From positions 1 to 7,149 of the forward strand of contig CAZFBE010000040.1 in the NCBI GenBank assembly GCA_964517115.1: a DNA stretch of 7,149 bases. The letters run 5' to 3'. The notes beneath the pieces are model-generated. The model saw nothing but the letters and a program-made list of their open reading frames with translations, did no database searches and was not told the DNA's origin. The position numbers and the translations under genes are program-made. Positions within the stretch are counted from its first letter, which is position 1. The number at the start of each line of letters is the position of its first letter. This DNA comes from UBA6624 sp964517115 [NCBI: uncultured bacterium] (lineage in GTDB: Bacteria > UBP7 > UBA6624). Positions 1 through 5,672 of the stretch are shown piece by piece.

Positions 1-42
1 CATAAAAAAATACCAATAAAAAGAAATACTTGAAGTTTTGTC

Positions 43-72
43 TTGGAAGACCCCCCCTCCTGGTAATATTAT
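43..72 (+). promoter_or_regulatory. Possible sigma-70-like promoter for the left gene block
   Basis: TTGGAA (43-48) and TATTAT (67-72) are separated by 18 bases and resemble -35 and -10 boxes, which would start transcription near 79-80, ahead of the TTG start at 104. The first 103 bases hold no recognisable gene: all three forward frames are closed. In such AT-rich DNA, box-like hexamers are common by chance, so this is a weak call. It would only apply if the organism is a bacterium. Confidence 0.22.
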
Positions 73-103
73 TTTTTTGAAAAGCGGCAAGCTGTAATCA
101 TAG

Positions 104-304
104 TTGTCTAAAAGAACCCCCCTAGAGCAAACACAAGATGTTTTCCATTTTTTGGAAGCATTCAAGAGAATCCAATCATCTCCGAAATTCCCTTCGCCAA
201 AAGACCCAAGCAAAGTAAATTTATTCATAACGAATATGTTAAACTTGGAAAGCGAAAAATGGAAAGCGAAAAAAACAAAAAACAAAAATCCGGAATACCA
301 ATAA
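104..304 (+). CDS. N-terminal part of a split small membrane protein gene (66-aa frame)
   Basis: A 66-aa frame that begins at TTG 104, directly after an in-frame TAG at 101-103, which fixes the upstream limit. No ATG occurs before residue 45 and no Shine-Dalgarno is visible. Residues 1-52 look like natural protein, with a probable helix around LEQTQDVFHFLEAFKRIQ and then a Pro/Ser/Lys-rich stretch. After residue 52 the frame runs into lysine-rich low-complexity sequence and stops. Reading passes through a perfect 14-bp tandem duplication (246-273). Deleting one copy joins residue K52 in frame to residue N6 of the next frame (259-519), giving one 133-aa protein. I therefore read this as the front half of a broken or slippage-dependent gene. 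I recognise no family in this half. It could instead be a real short gene overlapping the next by 46 bases. Confidence 0.5.
   Translation: MSKRTPLEQTQDVFHFLEAFKRIQSSPKFPSPKDPSKVNLFITNMLNLESEKWKAKKTKNKNPEYQ
246..273 (+). repeat. Perfect 14-bp tandem duplication that shifts the reading frame
   Basis: TGGAAAGCGAAAAA occurs at 246-259 and again at 260-273 with no mismatch. Fourteen is not a multiple of three, so the second copy moves the frame: the upstream frame (from 104) and the downstream frame (to 519) are in phase only when one copy is removed. Both frames read the repeat as Glu-Ser-Glu-Lys, as expected if one unit was copied. The ATG at 259-261 spans the junction of the two copies and therefore exists only because of the duplication. 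Confidence 0.93.
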
Positions 305-519
305 GCTTTACGAAAATAACAGCAATTGTCATTCTTGGACTTTTCATCTGGATTGTTCTAAAAATATCATCACAAGAAGTAGATTTATCCTTTATTCAGG
401 TTGCAAAAACAGACTCTGAAAATTCCAAAGGCTTCGAGGTTCAGGTCGGATGGCTTTTATTACTTTCTTTCGCTTGTGGGTATATCTTTTCAAAACTACC
501 CTTAAAATTAAAACTCTAA
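259..519 (+). CDS. LapA-like small two-helix inner membrane protein (86-aa frame, likely C-terminal part of a split gene)
   Basis: The 86-aa product has a lysine-rich start, a hydrophobic helix at about residues 19-36, an acidic/polar loop, and a second helix at about 62-80 ending in basic residues. The pattern of helix 1, then a short segment ending VDLSFI, then a second helix with LLLLSFACGYIF resembles the LapA/DUF1049 family of small envelope proteins, which in Gram-negative bacteria act in lipopolysaccharide assembly control. The family match is from memory of the pattern and is moderate. The ATG is created by the 14-bp duplication junction, and the frame is open upstream to 112 without another credible start. 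The ancestral product was therefore probably a 133-aa protein starting at TTG 104, with about 50 cytoplasmic residues before helix 1. The stop codon abuts the trxB ATG with no gap, so the genes are probably co-transcribed. Confidence 0.62.
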   Translation: MESEKNKKQKSGIPISFTKITAIVILGLFIWIVLKISSQEVDLSFIQVAKTDSENSKGFEVQVGWLLLLSFACGYIFSKLPLKLKL

Positions 520-1446
520 ATGGAAAAAATAGATTTGGCTATTGTTGGTGGAGGTGCAGCTGGGCTGTCGGCTGCTCTTTATGCTGCAAGATCAAATCTA
601 AATGTTGTTCTTTTTGAAGGACAGAGCCCAGGTGGGCAAATCACATTAACAAATGATGTAGAAAATTATCCTGGAATAGGTGTACAGAATCCTATTTCAG
701 GACCAGAAATAGCAAATCTTTTTTTAGAACATGCTGAAAAATTTGGATCAAAAACAGAATACTCATTCGTGCAAAAAATAAGCGGGGAAGCAGGCTCTTT
801 CAAAATAGAAACAATGAATGGAAACTGGGAATCAAAAACAATAATACTTGCACCAGGGTCAAAAGCAAAAGAAATTGGGATACCTGGAGAAATGGAGCTG
901 ATGGGTCTTGGTGTTTCTACATGCGCAACATGTGATGGAGCTTTTTTTAGGGATAGAGAGGTTGTGGTTGTTGGTGGTGGAAATAGCGCAATTGAAGAAG
1001 GCATATTTTTAACAAGATTTGCTAGCAAGGTCACAATCGTTCACAGAAGAAAGGAGTTCAGAGCAACCCCCGTAATTCTTGAAAGGGCGAAAAAGAATAA
1101 AAAGATTGAATGGAAACTTGATTGCACTATAGAAAAAATAAATGGAAATGGAAAAGTTGAAAGCGTAAACATCAAAGATGCTAATTCAGGAAAAGAAAAT
1201 CTTTTCAAAACAGATGGTGTTTTTATTTTTATTGGACACAATCCAAATACAGGATTTCTAAAAAAATTCATCAAAACAGATGCACAAGGCTACATAGATG
1301 TAGATCATGACCAAAAAACAAATGTTGAAGGTATATGGTCTGCTGGAGATTGTTCCGATCATCAATATAAACAACTAATAACAAGTGCTGGTGATGGAGT
1401 AAAGGCAGCCCTTAACTGTATACACTGGTTAGAAAAAAACGACTAA
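520..1446 (+). CDS. trxB: Thioredoxin reductase (NADPH)
   Basis: This FAD enzyme passes electrons from NADPH to thioredoxin in the cytoplasm and so maintains protein thiols. At 308 aa it has the normal length of the low-molecular-weight bacterial/archaeal type. Visible motifs in order: the FAD dinucleotide loop GGGAAG (residues 10-15), PGGQ (37-40), the redox-active disulfide CATC followed by DG (135-140), the NADPH-domain loop GGGNSA (152-157), HRRKEFR (175-181) matching the HRRxxxR signature for NADPH preference, and the second FAD motif AGD (275-277). The ATG directly follows the TAA of the LapA-like frame, with no Shine-Dalgarno, so coupling or leader-independent initiation is likely. The next gene starts 10 bases after the stop. 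No thioredoxin gene lies in the window. All catalytic and cofactor motifs are intact, so the assignment is firm. Confidence 0.96.
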   Translation: MEKIDLAIVGGGAAGLSAALYAARSNLNVVLFEGQSPGGQITLTNDVENYPGIGVQNPISGPEIANLFLEHAEKFGSKTEYSFVQKISGEAGSFKIETMNGNWESKTIILAPGSKAKEIGIPGEMELMGLGVSTCATCDGAFFRDREVVVVGGGNSAIEEGIFLTRFASKVTIVHRRKEFRATPVILERAKKNKKIEWKLDCTIEKINGNGKVESVNIKDANSGKENLFKTDGVFIFIGHNPNTGFLKKFIKTDAQGYIDVDHDQKTNVEGIWSAGDCSDHQYKQLITSAGDGVKAALNCIHWLEKND

Positions 1447-1456
1447 ATCAAACTAA

Positions 1457-2419
1457 ATGAAAGAAATTTCATCAATAAACTTCAAAGAAGCTCTGAAGAG
1501 AATTAAAAATGGAGTCAAAAGAACTCCCTTGGTTAATTTTGCATCTGGGCACCCTCAAATTAATCTTAAACTTAAGCTTGAGTGTCTTCAAAAGACAAAA
1601 TCATTTAAGGCAAGAGGTGCCTTAAATCAGGTTCTTCAACTTAACGACAGGCAAAGAAAAATAGGAGTTGTTGCAACAAGTTCGGGCAATCATGGAAAAG
1701 CGCTTTCATGGGCAGCAAATAAACTAAATATTCCAGCAATAATATGCATGGAAAAAAAGGCATATAAAAATAAAATTGAAGCTTGCAAGAAATATGGTTC
1801 AAAAGTTTTTCTTGGAGATTCAAGAAAAGACGCAGAAGAAGAATGCTCAAAACTTGTTGAAAATGGCTTCACATTGATTCATCCCTACAACTCTGCAAAA
1901 ACAATTGAAGGGGCTGGAACTATCGGCATTGAGATTGCAGAGCAGTGGCCTGAAGTCGAGGTTGTATGTGTGGCTTCTGGTGGCGGAGGAAGCATCTCGG
2001 GCATATCAATGGCATTGAAGCAGGAACTCGGTGAAAAAATCAAGATTCTTGGAGTAGAGCCAAAAGGATCTCCAAATTTGACAAAAGGAATAGAAGCAGA
2101 TGGTGAATTTTTCTTAAAAAAAATCAATACTGATATACAAGGACTTTGTCCCCTTAGTACCGGAAAAATAAATGTTGAAATTTGTAAAAAAACAGTAGAA
2201 AAAATCATCCTTCTTGAAGATAACTTGATATTCCATGCTCAAAAGAAATTAATGGATGTTGGAAAGTGGATTGTTGAACCAGCAGGTGCAGGTGCAGTTG
2301 CTCCAATATTGAACAATATGTTTCCAAAAGAATGGCTAAAAGGAAGAAAGAAAATAAATGTAGTTGCTATTGTCTCAGGTGGAAATGCTGAAATAAATCA
2401 AATAAAAAACCTCGTTTAG
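1457..2419 (+). CDS. PLP-dependent threonine/serine dehydratase-family enzyme (no ACT domain)
   Basis: A fold-type II PLP enzyme of the group that includes catabolic threonine dehydratase (TdcB), serine dehydratase, serine racemase and hydroxyaspartate ammonia-lyase. These deaminate or racemise beta-hydroxy amino acids, for example threonine to 2-oxobutanoate plus ammonia. Key sites: the PLP Schiff-base lysine K51 in SFKARGA, the substrate loop SSGNHG (75-80), the phosphate-binding glycine loop SGGGGS (174-179), EPAGAGA (274-280) and the C-terminal SGGN (307-310). At 320 aa it ends after the catalytic domain and lacks the ACT regulatory domains of biosynthetic IlvA, so feedback control by isoleucine is not expected. 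It follows trxB by 10 bases and converges on a minus-strand gene with only 4 bases between stop codons. The exact substrate cannot be fixed from sequence. Confidence 0.93.
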   Translation: MKEISSINFKEALKRIKNGVKRTPLVNFASGHPQINLKLKLECLQKTKSFKARGALNQVLQLNDRQRKIGVVATSSGNHGKALSWAANKLNIPAIICMEKKAYKNKIEACKKYGSKVFLGDSRKDAEEECSKLVENGFTLIHPYNSAKTIEGAGTIGIEIAEQWPEVEVVCVASGGGGSISGISMALKQELGEKIKILGVEPKGSPNLTKGIEADGEFFLKKINTDIQGLCPLSTGKINVEICKKTVEKIILLEDNLIFHAQKKLMDVGKWIVEPAGAGAVAPILNNMFPKEWLKGRKKINVVAIVSGGNAEINQIKNLV

Positions 2420-2423
2420 AAAA

Positions 2424-3044
2424 TTACAGCTCCTTTGTTTCCCTGTTTGTTTGTTGCATTCTTGCCTTTCTGCTAATTGTCCAAAAAAGCCATGAAGAAA
2501 AACAAACATAAAAATAATGTAAATTTTCATTAATAAAAAAACTAAAAACACTCTGAAGAACAAAAACAAAGATCAAACAGTACATGAAGAAAAATCGAGA
2601 ATCAAATCTCCTCTCAAGCTTTGATATAACATGGCCACAGAGCCAAGAAAAATAAGGAAACAATACTGGTATGCATGCATTTATCAAAGCCATTTCACCA
2701 CTACCTGATTTTGCAAGATATATTGCTAAAAATAAAAATGTATAAGAAACCACGAAAGAAGCCCCTACTCCCAACATCAACCTGCTTCCAAGATTTTCTC
2801 TATCAGGCTTAAACACAAATTGAGGCAAAAGAGCAAGAAACAATAATGGAAAAAATGTGGTGATGCCGTATATGTTAAAAATAAAAAAAACAGAAACGCC
2901 CGTCATAAAACCTATAACTAAGGACTGCACTCTTGCACCATCAGAAAAAGAAACTTTAATATTCATTAAACTCCCTAATAAAAATATAGCAATTATTTCA
3001 AAAATCAGTAAAGGAGTTGTTGTCACAAAACTATCATATGACAA
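2424..3044 (-). CDS. Polytopic membrane protein of unknown function
   Basis: A 206-aa product with six or seven hydrophobic stretches, at about residues 8-28, 40-58, 60-78, 91-111, 118-138, 150-172 and 175-191. They are linked by short charged loops such as KPDRENLGSR (79-88) and SKLERRFDSR (141-150), and the tail is basic and polar. I recognise no family, catalytic motif or transporter signature. The proposed TTG start keeps the whole first helix; no in-frame ATG exists before residue 27, and no Shine-Dalgarno is seen. It is the only gene on this strand, convergent with the PLP enzyme and divergent from the ammonia-lyase. The alternating helices and charged loops argue for a real gene over a chance frame, and no competing gene occupies the other strand, but without homology evidence this is not certain. 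Confidence 0.72.
   Translation of the reverse strand: MSYDSFVTTTPLLIFEIIAIFLLGSLMNIKVSFSDGARVQSLVIGFMTGVSVFFIFNIYGITTFFPLLFLALLPQFVFKPDRENLGSRLMLGVGASFVVSYTFLFLAIYLAKSGSGEMALINACIPVLFPYFSWLCGHVISKLERRFDSRFFFMYCLIFVFVLQSVFSFFINENLHYFYVCFSSWLFWTISRKARMQQTNRETKEL
3020..3044. promoter_or_regulatory. Inverted repeat in the divergent start region, possible operator
   Basis: TTGTCA (3020-3025) and TGACAA (3039-3044) are exact inverted 6-bp arms with 13 bases between them. The right arm covers the proposed TTG start of the minus-strand membrane protein, and the repeat ends 15 bases before the ammonia-lyase ATG. The spacing would suit a dimeric regulator, but a pair of 6-bp arms can arise by chance in AT-rich DNA. 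Confidence 0.2.
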
Positions 3045-3059
3045 TCTAGAATTCAGATT

Positions 3060-4586
3060 ATGAAAAAGTTTTGTTTGAATGGCTATAACCTAACAGCAAA
3101 AATGCTTACAAAAATTTCTAGAAAAAAAATAGAAGTTACCATCGATGATGAGTGCTGGACAAAAATAAAAAAGTGCAGAAAAATGGTTGAAGCCAAAATA
3201 AACAAAAAGGAACCAATGTACGGAATCAACACTGGAATTGGGGAATTCTCAGAGGTTACATTAGACGAAAGCCAAACTGAAGAATTTCAAAACCGTCTCG
3301 TATATTCACATGCTGCAGGTATTGGAGAACCAATGTCTGAAGAAATTGTTAGAGGCGCAATGTGCAGCAGGATAAACGTTCATTGCAAAGGCTTCTCAGG
3401 AGGAAGGAAAGAGGTAACAGAAAAACTTTTAGAAATAATCAATAGCGATGTGGTTCCGCATGTTTGCGAAAAAGGCTCAGTTGGAGCTTGTGGGGACCTC
3501 GCTCCAATGAGTCAAATTGCATTAACCATGATGGGTGAAGGAAAAGCCTTTTACAAAGGAAAAATGATGAGTGCAAAAAATGCTTTAAAAAAAGCAAAGA
3601 TTAAGCCTTTAAGACTGAAAGCAAGAGATGGCCTATCAATAATCAATGGTTCGAATGTTTTAACTACACTTTCAGCATTGACATTAAACGATGCAATGCT
3701 CTGGCTTAAAACTCATGACCTGTCAGCATCAATGACGCTTGAGGCATTGAATGCAAACATGAGACCTTACAAATCAAGGATTCATGAATTGAGAGGCTTT
3801 TCTGGATCTCAAAAAGTCGCAAAAAATATAACGAAACTAACAAAAAATTCTGAAATTTTAAATTCCAAAAGAAAAAAACTTCAAGATGCATATTCAATGA
3901 GATCAACCCCGCAGGTTGCAGGAACTTTAAGAGATTCTCTTTCATATGCATTAAAACAAGTTGAAATTGAATTAAATGGAGTTGGGGATAATCCAATTTT
4001 CTTAACAAAAGAAAAAGAAGTTCTAACTGGTGCAAATTTTCAAGGAACTCCAGTTGCTTTGCCTATGGAAATGGTTGGAATTGGGCTTTCCATGGTTGGA
4101 ATACTCTCTGAAAGAAGAATGAACAGATTGGTAAATCCAGCACTTTCAGGAGGGCTCCCCCCATTCTTAACTGAGGATCCTGGATTTAATTCCGGACTAA
4201 TGCTTAGTCAATACACAGCAGATGCTTTATGTGTTGAAAATAGAATATTGAGCCATCCTGCAGCAAACCAATCCATACCTGCTGCTGCAGATCAAGAAGA
4301 TTTTGTTTCAATGGGCTTAACAACAGCACAAAAAACAAAAAAAATATTAGAAAACTGCTGGGGGATACTTGCAATAGAAATGTTAGCAGCTGCTCAAGCA
4401 ATTGAATTGAGGGGTCCTGAAAAACCAAGCCTAGCAATTCAAGAAGTTATCTCTGAAATAAGAAAAGACATAGCCCACCTCGATGAAGATAGACCACTTT
4501 TTGATGACCATAACAAAATGGTTGAAATTTTAAAAACCGGCAAACTAGTAAGGCTTGTTGAAAAAAAATCTGGAAAACTCGAATAG
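3060..4586 (+). CDS. MIO-type ammonia-lyase, histidine ammonia-lyase-like, with an Ala-Cys-Gly cofactor triad
   Basis: A 508-aa member of the aromatic amino acid lyase family, which removes ammonia from His, Phe or Tyr using a self-made methylidene-imidazolone (MIO) group. Residues matching the Pseudomonas putida HutH active site are present: Y54 in MYGINTGIG, S83-H84 in the YSHAAGIG stretch, N196 in IINGS, Y278 and R281 in AYSMR, F327 in NFQG, and E413 in DQED. The Ser-His pair and the Glu favour histidine over Phe/Tyr, whose enzymes usually have Phe-Leu or His-Leu and Gln-Asp there. The product would then be urocanate. The MIO triad is A143-C144-G145 (TGT codon at 3489-3491) where nearly all relatives have Ala-Ser-Gly. 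No hutU, hutI or hutG is nearby; the acyl-CoA dehydrogenase gene starts 3 bases downstream. The ATG gives a full N-terminus. The family is firm; the substrate is tentative. Confidence 0.94.
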   Translation: MKKFCLNGYNLTAKMLTKISRKKIEVTIDDECWTKIKKCRKMVEAKINKKEPMYGINTGIGEFSEVTLDESQTEEFQNRLVYSHAAGIGEPMSEEIVRGAMCSRINVHCKGFSGGRKEVTEKLLEIINSDVVPHVCEKGSVGACGDLAPMSQIALTMMGEGKAFYKGKMMSAKNALKKAKIKPLRLKARDGLSIINGSNVLTTLSALTLNDAMLWLKTHDLSASMTLEALNANMRPYKSRIHELRGFSGSQKVAKNITKLTKNSEILNSKRKKLQDAYSMRSTPQVAGTLRDSLSYALKQVEIELNGVGDNPIFLTKEKEVLTGANFQGTPVALPMEMVGIGLSMVGILSERRMNRLVNPALSGGLPPFLTEDPGFNSGLMLSQYTADALCVENRILSHPAANQSIPAAADQEDFVSMGLTTAQKTKKILENCWGILAIEMLAAAQAIELRGPEKPSLAIQEVISEIRKDIAHLDEDRPLFDDHNKMVEILKTGKLVRLVEKKSGKLE

Positions 4587-4589
4587 AAA

Positions 4590-5672
4590 ATGGAAAATTT
4601 CAACTCTTTTAAAAAAGAATTAAAAGATTTTACAGAAAAGACGATAAAGCAAAGAGCTAAAAAAAATGAAAATTCTGAAAAGTATGATTTTGAAACTGCA
4701 AATGAAATTTGCAAAAAGGGATGGCTTGGGGTCTCAACGCCAAAGAAATATGGAGGCTCTGAAAAAGATCCTATTTGGACATACGAGTTAATAAAAACCT
4801 TCTCTCAAGAAGATATCACTGCAGCAGCAATAATAACTGGCCAATTCACACTTGTTGCGGAGATTTTACTTAATGAAGCTTCAGAAAATTTAAAAAATGA
4901 ATATGTCTCAAGGATTTTAAATGGTGAAATAAGTGGTTGCTATGCCCTTACAGAACCTGATGCAGGGTCAAATCCATCAGAAATGAAGTCAACAGTAAGA
5001 AAGGCAGATGGGGGATGGGTTTTAAATGGTCAAAAAATGTGGATAACAAATGGAAACATAGCTCAAATAGCAATTGTTTATGCAAAAGAAGAAGATCAAA
5101 TTAGTTGTTTTTTAGTCGACACAAGTTCTAAGGGTGTCTCTAAAACAAAAATACATGGAAAGCTTGGTTTCAAATCTAGCGACACTGCAGAAATGTCTTT
5201 TGATAATGTTTTTGTGCCAAAAACAAACAGGATTGGAAAAAAGGGCAAAGGACTCAACGTTGCTTTTAGGGCTCTAGATAACGGAAGGCTTGGAATCTCC
5301 GCAATGGCAATTGGAGCAATTGAGGGAATGCAAAAACGACTGATCGAAATTGCAAAAGAAGAACCGACACAGGGCAATATGAAAGACATAGCAAAAATTG
5401 AAGTAATAATAGAGTCATGCAAATCTCTCTTATCTAAAACAATTGAACTAAAAACAGAAAAAAGAAATTTCACAAAATATGCGTCAATGGCAAAACTAAA
5501 AGCCACAGAAGGAGCCTCAATTGCTGCAAATATACTGATTGAAAAAGACAAAAGCTTTTTTTCAAAAAAGATATGGAGGGACGTAAGAGTTATGGAACTT
5601 TTTGAGGGAACGAGCGAGATTCAAAAACTCATTATTGGAAATATTACAACTGGAATAAGGGCATTTAACTAA
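4590..5672 (+). CDS. Acyl-CoA dehydrogenase family protein, divergent FAD-binding half
   Basis: Family members oxidise acyl-CoA to 2-enoyl-CoA using FAD and electron-transfer flavoprotein; some work in reverse on enoyl-CoAs. Visible features: helical N-domain (1-110), the flavin and substrate motif CYALTEPDAGSNPS (117-130), WITNG (151-155), KLGFKSSDTAEMSFDNVFVP (191-210), the helix entry LDNGRLG (229-235), and the C-terminal RD (330-331) with EGTSEIQ, whose E339 aligns with the catalytic Glu of medium-chain dehydrogenase. At 360 aa it is slightly short. Two usual signatures are missing. The R-x-QFG-x-x segment is replaced around 255-270 by EEPTQGNMKDIAKIE, and the GGxG loop before the RD is replaced by IEKDKSFF (317-324). 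In known structures both hold the FAD of the neighbouring subunit. The gene lies 3 bases after the lyase and directly abuts the acyltransferase. The natural substrate is unknown. Confidence 0.93.
   Translation: MENFNSFKKELKDFTEKTIKQRAKKNENSEKYDFETANEICKKGWLGVSTPKKYGGSEKDPIWTYELIKTFSQEDITAAAIITGQFTLVAEILLNEASENLKNEYVSRILNGEISGCYALTEPDAGSNPSEMKSTVRKADGGWVLNGQKMWITNGNIAQIAIVYAKEEDQISCFLVDTSSKGVSKTKIHGKLGFKSSDTAEMSFDNVFVPKTNRIGKKGKGLNVAFRALDNGRLGISAMAIGAIEGMQKRLIEIAKEEPTQGNMKDIAKIEVIIESCKSLLSKTIELKTEKRNFTKYASMAKLKATEGASIAANILIEKDKSFFSKKIWRDVRVMELFEGTSEIQKLIIGNITTGIRAFN

Noticed and set aside
40-51. GTCTTGGAAGAC as a hairpin or terminator
   Set aside because: Its arms are 4-5 bp with almost no loop and no T run follows, so it would not form a stable terminator. 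It could be a chance palindrome.
1885-2208. A 107-codon minus-strand open frame inside the PLP enzyme
   Set aside because: It covers the glycine loop and adjacent conserved regions of the sense gene, and shows no start signal or family resemblance.
2410-2480. A transcription terminator between the convergent PLP enzyme and membrane protein genes
   Set aside because: Only 4 bases separate the stop codons, and I found no GC-rich stem followed by a T run on either strand in the adjacent sequence.
2857-3063. A 68-codon forward open frame whose stop overlaps the lyase start as ATGA
   Set aside because: It lies entirely opposite the minus-strand membrane protein, its product is lysine-rich with no recognisable structure, and the opposite strand gives a much more protein-like sequence with regular membrane helices.
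3060-4586. Naming the MIO enzyme phenylalanine or tyrosine ammonia-lyase on the basis of its non-hut neighbours
   Set aside because: The Ser83-His84 pair and Glu413 fit histidine enzymes better than the Phe-Leu/His-Leu and Gln-Asp patterns of Phe/Tyr lyases. Context alone is not enough to override them, so the substrate is left open.
5096-5551. A 151-codon minus-strand open frame inside the acyl-CoA dehydrogenase
   Set aside because: It is antisense to well-conserved dehydrogenase motifs. Its hydrophobic look is the complement of A-rich codons, which read as Phe/Ser/Leu/Ile on the other strand.
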